A stretch of DNA of 64,000 nucleotides from Polynucleobacter sp. HIN11 (lineage in GTDB: Bacteria > Pseudomonadota > Gammaproteobacteria > Burkholderiales > Burkholderiaceae). Location: the NCBI RefSeq assembly GCF_030297675.1, contig NZ_AP028142.1:744001-808000 (forward strand). Reading direction: 5' to 3'. The notes beneath the pieces were generated by a model. The model saw only the letters and a program-made list of their open reading frames with translations, made no database searches and had not been told where the DNA came from. The position numbers and the translations under genes were made by a program. This document shows, one piece after another, positions 40,853 through 50,194 of this stretch. The stretch's first letter is position 1. Every line of letters begins with the position of its first letter.

Positions 40853-41687
40853 TGATCCAGAACTGCCACCACTTGCGCTCTTTCTGAACGCGCTTGCCCG
40901 TTTTAAAGATCTGACTATCAGGGAAATTGAGCTTAAAGACCCGCATGGCATCAGAGCTTAAGTCATACATCCCCAAGGCTTGATAGGACTGAACCAAAAT
41001 GAAGAGTGCTTCCTCAACCGCTGGCGCACGATCGTAATCCCGAATCACGAGCTGCGCACGGTTGGCAGCAGCTAAGTATGCGCCTCGATCGTAATAGTAG
41101 CGTGCCACAATCACATCAGCCTCTGCTAAAGAGTTGACGATGTAGCGCATGCGATCAAGTGAGTCGGGGGCGTATTTACTGTTGGGGAAGCGTTCCACCA
41201 CGACCTTGAAGGATTCAAAGGCCTCTTTGGCTGCCTTGGGATCACGTTCACTCAGATCTTGTCCCGTGAACTTTCCTAAAAATCCTAAATCGTCATTGAA
41301 GGTGATCAGACCCTTGAGGTAATACGCGTAATCTAAATTGGGGCTACCTTGGTGCAACTTAATGAAGCGATCGATTTGGACCATTGCTTGGGCAGGCTCC
41401 TGGGCTTTCCAAAAGCAATACGCGGAATTAATCTGAGCTTGCTGGGAGTAGGGACCAAAGGGGAAGCGCGCCTCCAGTTTCTCAAAGTACTGACCGCACT
41501 TATCAAAATCATTCTCATTCATCTTGTCGCGCGCCTCGGTGTACAGCTTCGCCTCGGACCAGCCCAAGGTTTCATCGGTGCTGGTATTCGCGCATGAAGT
41601 GAGAAGCATTACAGAAGAAACTAGCGAAGCGAGAACAACAAGCCTTAAACTAGCACGATGGTGCCCCATAGGGGGAATTGATAACAC
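40845..41687 (-). CDS. bamD: Outer-membrane assembly lipoprotein BamD
   Basis: A protein of about 280 residues with a lipoprotein signal ending LLTSC (Cys32) and five TPR-like helical pairs (TLGWSEAKLYTEARDKMNENDFDKCGQYFEKLEARFPFG at the start). BamD is the essential lipoprotein of the BAM complex, which inserts beta-barrel proteins in the outer membrane. GTG 41687 has AAGGA seven bases upstream; ATG 41669 and an upstream ATG 41711 are alternatives. It is divergent from rluD, with 5' ends almost touching, which matches the common bamD/rluD arrangement. The 3' end overlaps the end of alr by eight bases. Confidence 0.92.
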   Translation of the reverse strand: MLSIPPMGHHRASLRLVVLASLVSSVMLLTSCANTSTDETLGWSEAKLYTEARDKMNENDFDKCGQYFEKLEARFPFGPYSQQAQINSAYCFWKAQEPAQAMVQIDRFIKLHQGSPNLDYAYYLKGLITFNDDLGFLGKFTGQDLSERDPKAAKEAFESFKVVVERFPNSKYAPDSLDRMRYIVNSLAEADVIVARYYYDRGAYLAAANRAQLVIRDYDRAPAVEEALFILVQSYQALGMYDLSSDAMRVFKLNFPDSQIFKTGKRVQKERKWWQFWITK

Positions 41688-41704
41688 AATAAGGTCCTTC
41701 CAGC

Positions 41705-42739
41705 GTGGCATTGCCGCAAACTCCTGATCCGAATCCCTCTGATTATATCGATGATGAGGATTTCATTGCGCTTGAGATCCCGGATGCATGGGCGGGAGAG
41801 CGTTTAGATAAAGTCTTAGCCCATTTTTTAACCGACTACTCCCGCAATCGGATACAGGCATGGGCCAATCAAGGAGCGGTCCTAGTTGACGGCAAGGTCG
41901 TTAAATCTCGCCAGATTTTGCGAGGCGGTGAGGCGATTCGTGTCTTTCCACAAGAGATGCCGGAGCAACATGCATTTGAGCCAGAAGATATTCCACTCAA
42001 TTGCATCTATGAAGATGATCATCTCTTGGTCTTTAATAAAGCGGCTGGGATGGTAATGCATCCCGCGGCTGGCAATTGGACTGGAACGGTACTCAATGGT
42101 CTACTGTTTCATTACCCGGAGCTCGCTCAGTTACCTCGTGCTGGGATTGTGCATCGACTCGATAAAGACACCTCTGGTCTCTTTGTGGTGGCTCGAACGG
42201 CATTGGCCCAAACTGCCTTAGTACGACTATTGCAAGATCATTTAGTGGAGCGGCGCTATCTGGCCTGGGTGTGGGGCGATACTCCATTACACGGCACAAT
42301 TAACGCTGCCTTGGCACGTGACCCACGCGATCGACTCAAGATTGCCGTGGTGCCTGCCGATTCTAGAGTAGCCAATGCCAAAGCCGCACGCACCCATTAC
42401 AAACGCTTAGCGCTGGGCGCCTACCAACAGAGTAAGGTCTCATTGTTGGAGTGTCGCTTGGAGACCGGTCGAACCCATCAAATTCGCGTTCATCTTGAGT
42501 CTTTGTCTTATCCATTATTAGGCGACCCGGTATATCGCAAACGAATCCCAGCGGCTGCGAGTCAATTGTTCTTAAAGCGCCAAGCCCTCCATGCGTTTGC
42601 GTTGGAGTTTGTCCATCCAAGCACACACGAACCGATGCGATGGTTTGCTCCCATTCCAAATGATCTCTTAGAACTGCATGCGCAAGTGCACATGGATGCC
42701 GCAGATCTTCCCAAACCATTTGATGATTCTTCCTCATGA
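41705..42739 (+). CDS. rluD: 23S rRNA pseudouridine synthase RluD
   Basis: A 344-residue enzyme with an N-terminal S4 RNA-binding domain (GERLDKVLAHFLTDYSRNRIQAWANQGAVLVDGKVVK) and a RluA-type catalytic domain with HRLDKDTSGLFVVAR, where the Asp is catalytic. RluD makes pseudouridines 1911, 1915 and 1917 in helix 69 of 23S rRNA. The start is GTG 41705. The gene is followed by pgeF with an ATGA overlap, the same pairing as rluD-yfiH in E. coli. Confidence 0.94.
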   Translation: MALPQTPDPNPSDYIDDEDFIALEIPDAWAGERLDKVLAHFLTDYSRNRIQAWANQGAVLVDGKVVKSRQILRGGEAIRVFPQEMPEQHAFEPEDIPLNCIYEDDHLLVFNKAAGMVMHPAAGNWTGTVLNGLLFHYPELAQLPRAGIVHRLDKDTSGLFVVARTALAQTALVRLLQDHLVERRYLAWVWGDTPLHGTINAALARDPRDRLKIAVVPADSRVANAKAARTHYKRLALGAYQQSKVSLLECRLETGRTHQIRVHLESLSYPLLGDPVYRKRIPAAASQLFLKRQALHAFALEFVHPSTHEPMRWFAPIPNDLLELHAQVHMDAADLPKPFDDSSS

Positions 42740-43527
42740 GCCCGCTTCGTATTCTGAGACCCGATTGGCCGGCACCTACTAATGTGCATGCCTTTACAAC
42801 CACCCGGCAAGGTGGCTTTAGTCAAGCACCATACGATCAATTCAATCTAGGGGCATTTGCTGGCGAGGATCTAAAAATTGTGCAACAAAATCGGGCCTTG
42901 CTAAACGCCTTATTACCGCAAGCACCATTTTGGATTAAGCAAGTGCATGGTACCGATGTGGTCTTAGCAAAAGGCATTCACGAGGGCATCGGCGATTGCA
43001 TCATTGAGGCGGACGCGAGTGTGACGACGACTCCGCAAACCGTGTTGAGCATCTTGGCCGCTGACTGCATGCCAGTGCTCTTTACCAATCGATTGGGAAC
43101 GGCTGTCGCTGCTGCACATGCGGGTTGGCGTGGGTTATGTGCCGGTGTTCTGGAAAATACGGTAGCCAAACTTCTCAAAGAGTCCTCAAGCACCGCATCC
43201 GATGTGCTCGCATGGATTGGTCCGAGCATCTCGGTGGCACATTACGAAGTGGGCGGTGAAGTGCGTGCTGCGTTTATGGAGTCAGCAGTGCAATTTGATT
43301 ATCTACTCGACGATGCATGTTTTATTCCTAATCAGACCTCAAGCCATGAGAAGTATTGGGCCGATCTGCCACGAATTGCCAAATCCCGCCTGCAAGCCTT
43401 GGGTATTGGTGCTGTCTATGGCGGCGATTTATGTACCTTCAGTGATCCTGAACGTTTTTACTCCTATCGCCGTGAAACCCCCACGGGACGCTTTGCTAGC
43501 TTGATTTGGTTCAATCCGAAGCCCTAG
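42736..43527 (+). CDS. pgeF: Peptidoglycan editing factor PgeF (YfiH/laccase-domain)
   Basis: A 263-residue protein of the multicopper polyphenol oxidase (DUF152) family, now known as PgeF, an enzyme that removes miscoded L-serine from peptidoglycan precursors. Metal and active-site motifs are visible: LAADCMPVLFTN (Cys), AAAHAGWRGLCAG (His) and WIGPSISVAHYEVG, ending with GGDLCTFSDPERFYSYRR. It overlaps rluD by four bases. Length and motif order are normal. Confidence 0.92.
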   Translation: MSPLRILRPDWPAPTNVHAFTTTRQGGFSQAPYDQFNLGAFAGEDLKIVQQNRALLNALLPQAPFWIKQVHGTDVVLAKGIHEGIGDCIIEADASVTTTPQTVLSILAADCMPVLFTNRLGTAVAAAHAGWRGLCAGVLENTVAKLLKESSSTASDVLAWIGPSISVAHYEVGGEVRAAFMESAVQFDYLLDDACFIPNQTSSHEKYWADLPRIAKSRLQALGIGAVYGGDLCTFSDPERFYSYRRETPTGRFASLIWFNPKP

Positions 43528-43575
43528 CAATCAAGGTAATTGCCGCATCTCAGCCCAGCGATCCTGATAAATGCT

Positions 43576-43596
43576 AGGGTTAGTGCTTATAACCCT
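43576..43596. repeat. Inverted repeat upstream of phaC
   Basis: AGGGTTA (43576-43582) and TAACCCT (43590-43596) form a seven-base inverted repeat with a seven-base centre. It lies in the control region about 75-95 bases before the phaC start and could be an operator, for example for PhaR encoded downstream; there is no direct evidence for that. Confidence 0.35.
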
Positions 43597-43669
43597 TGCG
43601 TCATAATCACCTGAGAATAGAGACGTACTGATTAGATTGATTGACACTTTTAAGAAGATCACCATCATC

Positions 43670-45286
43670 ATGAATTTGGGTAATTCACCAAGCTTGGCCC
43701 CGCAATACATGGCCATGATTCCCCCAGACAAGCTCTCCGAAATTCAAACCAAATATCTCGAAGACCTTGGTAAATTGGGTAAAGATCCCAGCGCATTGGA
43801 ATTCAAAGACCGACGCTTTATGGGCGAGGCTTGGCAAAACCCTTGGAGCAAAGCACTAGTCTCCACCTATTTATTGAATGCACGTTATCTCAATGAGCTC
43901 GTGCAAGCCGTGCAGACCGATGCTAAAACTCGACAGCGCATTGAGTTTGCGACCAATCAAATGATTGATGCCTTATCGCCCTCAAACTTCTTGGCCACCA
44001 ACCCAGAGGCATTGGAGACTATCCTCAAGACCCAAGGTCAATCGATTCAAAAGGGGATCTTGAACTTATTGGGTGATCTTGGCAAAGGAAAGGTGAGCCA
44101 AACCGATGAGAGTGGCTTTGAGGTGGGTAAAAATTTGGCACAGACCGAAGGTGCGGTGGTATTTCGGAACTCGCTCTTTGAATTGATTCAGTACAAGCCT
44201 CTCACTGATCAGGTTTATGAGCGACCATTCTTAATGGTTCCCCCGTGCATTAACAAGTACTACATTCTAGATTTGCAACCTGATAACTCTGTAGTGCGTT
44301 ATATGGTGAGCCAAGGGCACACCGTATTTTTGGTCTCCTGGAAAAATCCAGACGCCAGCATGAATCGCATTACCTGGGAGGACTATGTGGGTACTGGCGT
44401 GCTCGAAGCAATTCGGGTTACGCAGGAAATCAGTCAACAAGACAAGATCAATATTTTGGGCTTCTGTGTGGGCGGTACTTTAGTGAGCACCGCACTCGCA
44501 GTGCTGGCTGCACGTAAACAGGATCCTATTGAAAGCCTGACGCTTTTGACCACCTTATTGGATTTCACGGACACAGGCATCCTCGATGTCTTTATTGATG
44601 AGTCCTTGGTCAATCTGCGTGAGAAATCCATCGGCGGTGCTGAAGGGCGTTATGGCCTCTTATCTGGTTTGGAGTTAGCCAATACCTTCTCCTTCTTGCG
44701 ACCCAACGAGTTGGTGTGGAACTATGTGGTGGATAACTACCTCAAAGGTAACTCGCCACCGCCATTTGATTTGCTCTACTGGAATGGGGACTCCACCAAT
44801 TTGCCTGGCCCGATGTATTGCTGGTATCTGCGCCATACTTACTTGCAAAATGATCTAGCCAAACCGGGCAAGCTCAAGGTCTGTGGGGAGAAGATTGATC
44901 TAAGTAAGATCAAGGTCCCTGCTTACATCTACGCATCACGTGATGATCACATCGTGCCATGGCACTCGGGTTATCAGAGTACTCAAATTTTGAAGGGGCC
45001 GATTCGGTTTGTGATGGGGGCCTCGGGTCATATTGCGGGTGTAATTAATCCTCCGCATAAGAAGAAACGCAATTATTGGACTAATTCTGATTTACCAAAA
45101 ACCGCGGATGCATGGCTCAAAGGTGCCAAAGAAGTGCCGGGTAGTTGGTGGCCCGACTTTACCGAGTGGCTCGCTCAATATGGTGGTAAACAGATTCCTG
45201 CACCGAAAAATTATGGGCATGGCAAGTACAAAAAATTAGTTGCAGCACCTGGCACCTATGTGAAAGAAAAGGCGCAAAAGGTTTAA
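43670..45286 (+). CDS. phaC: Class I polyhydroxyalkanoate synthase
   Basis: A protein of about 538 residues that polymerises (R)-3-hydroxyacyl-CoA to PHA on granule surfaces. The lipase-like box is GFCVGGT with the catalytic Cys, and the triad is completed by Asp in SRDDHIVPW and His in GASGHIAGVINPP; VSWKNPDASM and PFLMVPPCINKYYILDL are family blocks. It is slightly shorter than Cupriavidus PhaC (589 residues). The start is uncertain: ATG 43670 or TTG 43637, neither with a strong ribosome binding site. phaB follows after 26 bases. Confidence 0.94.
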   Translation: MNLGNSPSLAPQYMAMIPPDKLSEIQTKYLEDLGKLGKDPSALEFKDRRFMGEAWQNPWSKALVSTYLLNARYLNELVQAVQTDAKTRQRIEFATNQMIDALSPSNFLATNPEALETILKTQGQSIQKGILNLLGDLGKGKVSQTDESGFEVGKNLAQTEGAVVFRNSLFELIQYKPLTDQVYERPFLMVPPCINKYYILDLQPDNSVVRYMVSQGHTVFLVSWKNPDASMNRITWEDYVGTGVLEAIRVTQEISQQDKINILGFCVGGTLVSTALAVLAARKQDPIESLTLLTTLLDFTDTGILDVFIDESLVNLREKSIGGAEGRYGLLSGLELANTFSFLRPNELVWNYVVDNYLKGNSPPPFDLLYWNGDSTNLPGPMYCWYLRHTYLQNDLAKPGKLKVCGEKIDLSKIKVPAYIYASRDDHIVPWHSGYQSTQILKGPIRFVMGASGHIAGVINPPHKKKRNYWTNSDLPKTADAWLKGAKEVPGSWWPDFTEWLAQYGGKQIPAPKNYGHGKYKKLVAAPGTYVKEKAQKV

Positions 45287-45312
45287 TCGATTGATTTGAA
45301 TACAAGGAGAAG

Positions 45313-46056
45313 ATGATGGCACAACGGATTGCATACGTAACAGGTGGGATGGGCGGAATCGGCACGGCGATCTGTCAGCGTTTATCCAAAGGCGGCTTTA
45401 AGGTGATTGCTGGTTGCGGCCCAAACTCGCCCCGCAAGGATCGTTGGATTGGTGAGCAAAAAGCCTTGGGTTATGAGTTCATTGCGTCTGAGGGTAATGT
45501 ATCCGATTGGGAGAGCACCAAAGCAGCCTTTGAGAAGGTCAAAGCCGAGGTAGGTCGGGTTGATGTCTTGGTGAACAATGCCGGCATCACTCGGGATAGC
45601 GTGTTTCGGAAGATGACCCCTGAGGATTGGAAGGCGGTGATTGATACCAATCTGAACTCGCTCTTTAATGTAACCAAGCAAGTGATTGATGGCATGATCG
45701 ATAACGGCTGGGGCCGGATCATTAATATCTCCTCGGTCAACGGTCAGAAGGGTCAGTTTGGTCAAACTAACTATTCCACTGCCAAGGCAGGCTTGCATGG
45801 CTTCACCATGGCGCTAGCCCAAGAGGTTGCTAGCAAAGGGGTGACCGTGAATACCGTTTCACCAGGCTATATTGCGACAGATATGGTTAAGGCAATTCGG
45901 GAGGATGTGCTTGAGAAGATTGTCGGCACAATCCCAGTGAAGCGCCTGGGAACCCCCGACGAGATTGCCTCAATCTGCGCTTGGATTGCCTCAGACGACG
46001 GCGCCTTCTCAACCGGCGCCGACTTCTCGGTCAATGGGGGGATCCATACAGGCTAA
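45313..46056 (+). CDS. phaB: Acetoacetyl-CoA reductase
   Basis: A 247-residue short-chain dehydrogenase that reduces acetoacetyl-CoA to (R)-3-hydroxybutyryl-CoA with NADPH. The cofactor loop is VTGGMGGIGTAIC, NNAGITRDSVFRKM follows, the catalytic Ser is in NISSVNGQKGQFGQ, and YSTAKAG gives Tyr and Lys. The C-terminus VNGGIHTG is the PhaB ending. AGGAGA precedes two successive ATG codons (45313, 45316). It follows phaC and precedes phaR. Confidence 0.95.
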   Translation: MMAQRIAYVTGGMGGIGTAICQRLSKGGFKVIAGCGPNSPRKDRWIGEQKALGYEFIASEGNVSDWESTKAAFEKVKAEVGRVDVLVNNAGITRDSVFRKMTPEDWKAVIDTNLNSLFNVTKQVIDGMIDNGWGRIINISSVNGQKGQFGQTNYSTAKAGLHGFTMALAQEVASKGVTVNTVSPGYIATDMVKAIREDVLEKIVGTIPVKRLGTPDEIASICAWIASDDGAFSTGADFSVNGGIHTG

Positions 46057-46100
46057 ACTAAGGTAAATTCTGCATTGCAACAGCGAGCAAGGGAATCACC

Positions 46101-46661
46101 ATGGCTACACGAACAAAACGGGCTGGCGATGAGCGCCTAATCAAAAAGTACCCCAATCGGCGTCTCTACGATACCCAGACGAGTACCTATGTAACTCTTG
46201 CTGACATTAAGCAGTTGGTTATGGCGTCCGAGAGCTTTAAGGTTCTCGATGCTAAAACCGATGAGGATCTGACCCGCAGCATACTTTTGCAGATCATTCT
46301 TGAGGAAGAGGCCTGCGGGGTGCCACTCTTCACGACCCAGATGCTGCAGCAAATGATCCGTTTTTATGGTCACTCGATGCAAGGGTTGATGGGGAGCCAT
46401 TTGGAGCGCACCATGCAATCCTTTATGGATATGCAGCAAAAGTTAGCGGAGCAATCCAAGTCGATGACCGGTGGTGGTACTGAAGCCTGGACCCAAATGA
46501 TGAACTTGCAAAATCCTTTTATGCAAAATTTGATGACCAACTATATGGATCAGAGCAAGGACTTATTCCTAAAAATGCAGGAACAAATGCAAGGCTCGAA
46601 CCAACTCTTTACTGGCTTCCCATTCAAAGGCAAATCTGACACATCGGATTCCAACTCCTAA
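46101..46661 (+). CDS. phaR: PHA synthesis repressor PhaR
   Basis: A 186-residue regulator. The N-terminal DNA-binding PHB/PHA accumulation domain is clear (LIKKYPNRRLYDTQTSTYVTLADIKQLV), followed by the second conserved block (PLFTTQMLQQMIRFYGHSMQGLMGSHLE). The C-terminal part is rich in Met and Gln, as usual for granule-binding. PhaR represses phasin and pha genes until PHA granules titrate it. No phasin gene is next to it in this window. Confidence 0.94.
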   Translation: MATRTKRAGDERLIKKYPNRRLYDTQTSTYVTLADIKQLVMASESFKVLDAKTDEDLTRSILLQIILEEEACGVPLFTTQMLQQMIRFYGHSMQGLMGSHLERTMQSFMDMQQKLAEQSKSMTGGGTEAWTQMMNLQNPFMQNLMTNYMDQSKDLFLKMQEQMQGSNQLFTGFPFKGKSDTSDSNS

Positions 46662-46710
46662 GCACGGGGCTTAGAGACTTTCATTACATCATTAAGATCG
46701 GGCATTATTC

Positions 46711-48069
46711 GTGGTTGCAAAAGTAGGATTTGTTTCATTGGGGTGTCCCAAAGCATTGGTGGATTCTGAGCTCATCTTGACGCAGTTAAGTGCCGAAGGT
46801 TATGAGACCGCAAAAGACTATGCTGGGGCCGATCTGGTGATCGTCAACACCTGCGGCTTTATTGACTCTGCAGTGGAGGAAAGTCTGTCTGCGATTGGAG
46901 AAGCCCTCACCGAGAACGGCAAGGTGATCGTGACCGGTTGCCTAGGTGCCAAGAAAAATGCCGATGGTAGCGATCTGATTACTAGCATCCATCCCAAAAT
47001 ATTAGCGGTAACTGGACCACATGCAACCGCTGAAGTCTTGCAAGCCGTACATACCCATTTACCCAAACCGCATGACCCATTTTTGGATCTTGTGCCTCCG
47101 GCTGGGATCAAACTAACGCCAAAGCATTACGCTTACCTAAAAATTTCAGAGGGTTGTAATCATCGTTGCAGCTTTTGCATCATTCCAAGCATGCGAGGCG
47201 ATTTGGTATCGCGTCCCATCGGCGATGTGTTGCAAGAAGCACAAAAACTTTTTGAGTCGGGAGTTAAAGAGCTCTTGGTGGTTTCGCAAGACACGAGTGC
47301 CTATGGTGTGGATATTCAGTACCGCACCGGTTTTTGGGATGGCAAACCCATTAAGACCCGTCTTTACGATTTGGCACTTGCACTTCATGAGCTCGCCATA
47401 TCGCATCAAGCCTGGGTGCGGATGCATTACGTGTACCCCTATCCGCATGTTGATCAGATTTTGCCGATCATGGCTCAATTCAAGGATACGGGATTTGGAC
47501 TCTTACCGTATCTTGATATTCCATTTCAGCATGCACACCCAGATGTCCTCAAGCGCATGAAGCGACCCGCCAGTGGTGAAAAAAATCTGGACCGAATCCA
47601 GTCATGGCGTGCGATTTGTCCTGACCTGGTGATCCGCAGTACCTTTATTGCTGGATTTCCCGGGGAGACCGAAGAGGAGTTTTCAGCCTTATTGCAATTT
47701 ATGGAAGAGGCGCAAATCGATCGAGCCGGATGTTTTGCTTATTCACCGGTGGAGGGTGCTACTGCGAATGCGCTCGACAACCCTGTCCCAGAGCCCATTC
47801 GCGAGGAGCGGCGCTCTCGCTTTATGGCGCTTGCTGAGGAGCAATCGAGCCGGCGCTTACGGCGATTAGTCGACCAACGCATTCGGGTATTGGTTGATCA
47901 TGTGACCCCAGAGGGTGGGATTGGTCGGAGTGCGGCCGATGCCCCAGAAATTGATGGGATTGTGCGAATTCTTGCACCCAGCAAGCCTTCCAAGCGGTAT
48001 CGGGTTGGGGAGTTTGTAAAGGCAACCGTCCTTGATACGCAAGGGCATGATCTGATTGTGCAAGTGTAG
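46711..48069 (+). CDS. rimO: Ribosomal protein S12 methylthiotransferase RimO
   Basis: A 452-residue radical-SAM enzyme that methylthiolates Asp88 of S12. The N-terminal UPF0004 domain has three Cys in SLGCPKALVDSE, NTCGFID and VTGCLGAKK for one Fe-S cluster; the radical-SAM CxxxCxxC is GCNHRCSFCIIP; and the C-terminal TRAM domain follows about residue 385. It starts at GTG 46711. The gene is inserted between phaR and phaA on the same strand, which is unrelated to PHA metabolism. Confidence 0.95.
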   Translation: MVAKVGFVSLGCPKALVDSELILTQLSAEGYETAKDYAGADLVIVNTCGFIDSAVEESLSAIGEALTENGKVIVTGCLGAKKNADGSDLITSIHPKILAVTGPHATAEVLQAVHTHLPKPHDPFLDLVPPAGIKLTPKHYAYLKISEGCNHRCSFCIIPSMRGDLVSRPIGDVLQEAQKLFESGVKELLVVSQDTSAYGVDIQYRTGFWDGKPIKTRLYDLALALHELAISHQAWVRMHYVYPYPHVDQILPIMAQFKDTGFGLLPYLDIPFQHAHPDVLKRMKRPASGEKNLDRIQSWRAICPDLVIRSTFIAGFPGETEEEFSALLQFMEEAQIDRAGCFAYSPVEGATANALDNPVPEPIREERRSRFMALAEEQSSRRLRRLVDQRIRVLVDHVTPEGGIGRSAADAPEIDGIVRILAPSKPSKRYRVGEFVKATVLDTQGHDLIVQV

Positions 48070-48117
48070 ATAATGAGCTAAAACTAGCTATTGGGCTAAT
48101 CTGTAAAGAAGGGAACA

Positions 48118-49305
48118 ATGATGAGTCGTGAAGTCGTGGTCTTAAGTGCAGCGCGTTCTGCAATCGGTAGTTATGGCGGCAGTCTCAGTGGCATGGAGCC
48201 ATCAGAGTTGGCTGGTGTGGTGATGAAAGAAGCCGTTGCCCGTTCTGGCGCCGATCCTGCCAAGATTAATTATGTGACGGTCGGTAATACTATGCCAACT
48301 GACTCACGCTACGCTTATGTCTCTCGCGTGGCTGCAATTCAAGCGGGGCTGCCAATGGATTCGGTCGCGATGGCAGTGAATCGTTTGTGCAGTTCTGGAT
48401 TGCAAGCGATTGTGACCACTGCGCAAGGCATCATGCTCAATGATTATGACTATGGTGTGGGCGGTGGCGTTGAAGTGATGTCGCGTGCAATGTATGGAGC
48501 CACTGCAATGCGCAATGGTGCACGCATGGGCGATACCAAAATGATTGACCTGATGGTCGCCGTTCTCACAGACCCTTTTGGTGTGGGTCATATGGGCATC
48601 ACTGCCGAGAACTTGGCTGAGAAATGGAAGATTACACGCGAGGATCAAGATGCCTTTGCTGTTGAATCCCATCGCCGTGCAGCAATAGCAATTAAAGAGG
48701 GTCGCTTTAAATCCCAAATCGTACCGATTACATTAAAGACCCGAAAGGGTGATGTGGTGTTTGATACCGATGAGCATTGCAAACCGGATACCACCATGGA
48801 GACCTTAGCGAAGATGAAGCCTGCCTTCAAAAAAGAGGGTGGCACAGTCACCGCAGGAAATGCATCGGGTGTTAACGATGGTGCTGCCTTCATGGTCTTG
48901 GCTGCGGCTGATGTGGCTGCCAAAGCTGGACAAAAGCCAATCGCACGTTTGGTCTCTTATGCAGTCGCTGGTGTACCCAATCACATCATGGGTGAGGGCC
49001 CCATTCCCGCAACCAAGATTGCTTTGCAACGCGCTGGATTGACTCTAGACAAGATGGATGTGATTGAGTCCAATGAAGCCTTTGCTGCTCAGGCAATTGC
49101 TGTCACCAAGGGATTAGGTTTGGACCCAGCAAAGACCAATGTGAACGGTGGTGCAGTTGCCCTTGGTCATCCGGTAGGTTGCACCGGTGCTGCGATCGCC
49201 ACTAAAGCCATTTATGAATTGCATCGCACCAACGGTAAATACTGCTTAGTCACCATGTGTATTGGTGGCGGTCAAGGCATTGCCGCGGTATTTGAGCGAC
49301 TCTAA
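48118..49305 (+). CDS. phaA: Acetyl-CoA C-acetyltransferase (beta-ketothiolase)
   Basis: A 395-residue thiolase. The nucleophilic Cys is in NRLCSSGLQAI, the His in VALGHPVGCTGA, and the second Cys in MCIGGGQG. It condenses two acetyl-CoA to acetoacetyl-CoA, the first PHA step, and also acts in beta-oxidation. By position near phaC, phaB and phaR I call it phaA, though the sequence alone cannot exclude a broader thiolase (BktB-like). A terminator for it lies inside the convergent serB gene. Confidence 0.92.
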   Translation: MMSREVVVLSAARSAIGSYGGSLSGMEPSELAGVVMKEAVARSGADPAKINYVTVGNTMPTDSRYAYVSRVAAIQAGLPMDSVAMAVNRLCSSGLQAIVTTAQGIMLNDYDYGVGGGVEVMSRAMYGATAMRNGARMGDTKMIDLMVAVLTDPFGVGHMGITAENLAEKWKITREDQDAFAVESHRRAAIAIKEGRFKSQIVPITLKTRKGDVVFDTDEHCKPDTTMETLAKMKPAFKKEGGTVTAGNASGVNDGAAFMVLAAADVAAKAGQKPIARLVSYAVAGVPNHIMGEGPIPATKIALQRAGLTLDKMDVIESNEAFAAQAIAVTKGLGLDPAKTNVNGGAVALGHPVGCTGAAIATKAIYELHRTNGKYCLVTMCIGGGQGIAAVFERL

Positions 49306-49308
49306 GCC

Positions 49309-50181
49309 TTAGAGCAGTTCGAGGACTGCATCCAAGCCGACGTTGTCTAAAGCGACGTCGGCTTTTTCTTTAACAATCGCCTTGGCGCGATAGGCGACGC
49401 TCAAACCGCAGTCGGCCATCATCAATAGATCATTGGCGCCATCACCAATCACAATTGCAGCGCGCTTATCGAGATCAAAGTGTGCACACGCCGCTTCCAC
49501 AAACCGATTCTTGGCCGCTCCATCCACAATCTCACCTAAGACCTTACCGGTGAGTCGATCATTCACAATCTCTAGCTGATTGGAGTGCGTCTCGCACAAG
49601 GCAAGGCGTTCTTGCATGCGATCGGTAAAGAATGTGAATCCACCCGAAACCAGTAGGGTGTGCATATCACGTTCATGCGCACCGCTGATCAAGGGCTCGG
49701 CTCCGGGATTGAGTTGTAAGCGTTCCTCATAGACCGAATGCAAAGCCGAGATGGACGCACCCTCTAATAGGGCAACACGGCGACGCAAGCTCTCAGCAAA
49801 GTTTGGGATCTCGCCACGCATCGTGGCCGCAGTAATTTCTGCGACCGCTGCTTTCTTGCCAGTAAAGTCAGCAATTTCATCAATGCACTCAATATTGATT
49901 AAGGTCGAGTCCATATCCATGGCCAAGACTTTCAGTGTGCTTGGATTAAAGCCAGTAGGTAGAATGGCCAAATCACAACCACGCTCTGCACAATACTGGC
50001 GCAGACCATTGCGTTCGAATGCTTCAATCTCGCGCATTAATAAAAATCTCCCCGCAGTATGCTGAAAATCAATCCCCAGGGTTTGCATAGCACGTTCTAA
50101 GCCTGAAACGAGTTGGGGATCAGTCGCTTTTGATCCTAAGATCTGCAAACTGGGGAAGGGGTGAGACGATGAAAACACCAT
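49309..50181 (-). CDS. serB: Phosphoserine phosphatase SerB
   Basis: A 290-residue HAD-family enzyme making L-serine from phosphoserine. The HAD motif I is LAMDMDSTLINIE, motif II is in TLLVSGGFTFFTDRM, and motif III is VIGDGANDLLMM. An N-terminal region of about 90 residues (ACT-like) precedes the phosphatase domain, as in E. coli SerB. It converges with phaA and lies downstream of mfd on the same strand with a 13-base gap. Confidence 0.94.
   Translation of the reverse strand: MVFSSSHPFPSLQILGSKATDPQLVSGLERAMQTLGIDFQHTAGRFLLMREIEAFERNGLRQYCAERGCDLAILPTGFNPSTLKVLAMDMDSTLINIECIDEIADFTGKKAAVAEITAATMRGEIPNFAESLRRRVALLEGASISALHSVYEERLQLNPGAEPLISGAHERDMHTLLVSGGFTFFTDRMQERLALCETHSNQLEIVNDRLTGKVLGEIVDGAAKNRFVEAACAHFDLDKRAAIVIGDGANDLLMMADCGLSVAYRAKAIVKEKADVALDNVGLDAVLELL
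49334..49367 (+). terminator. phaA terminator inside the 3' end of serB
   Basis: AAGCCGACGT (49334-49343) pairs perfectly with ACGTCGGCTT (49355-49364) around an 11-base loop, followed by T residues (49363-49367) and TCTTT. It lies 29 bases past the phaA stop, and its bases also encode the SerB C-terminal residues KADVALDNVGLDA. Confidence 0.75.
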
Positions 50182-50194
50182 AAATCAATTATGC

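Noticed and set aside
46658..46674. CTAAGC/GCTTAG hairpin after phaR as a terminator
   Set aside because: Six-base stem without a T run; too weak to call.
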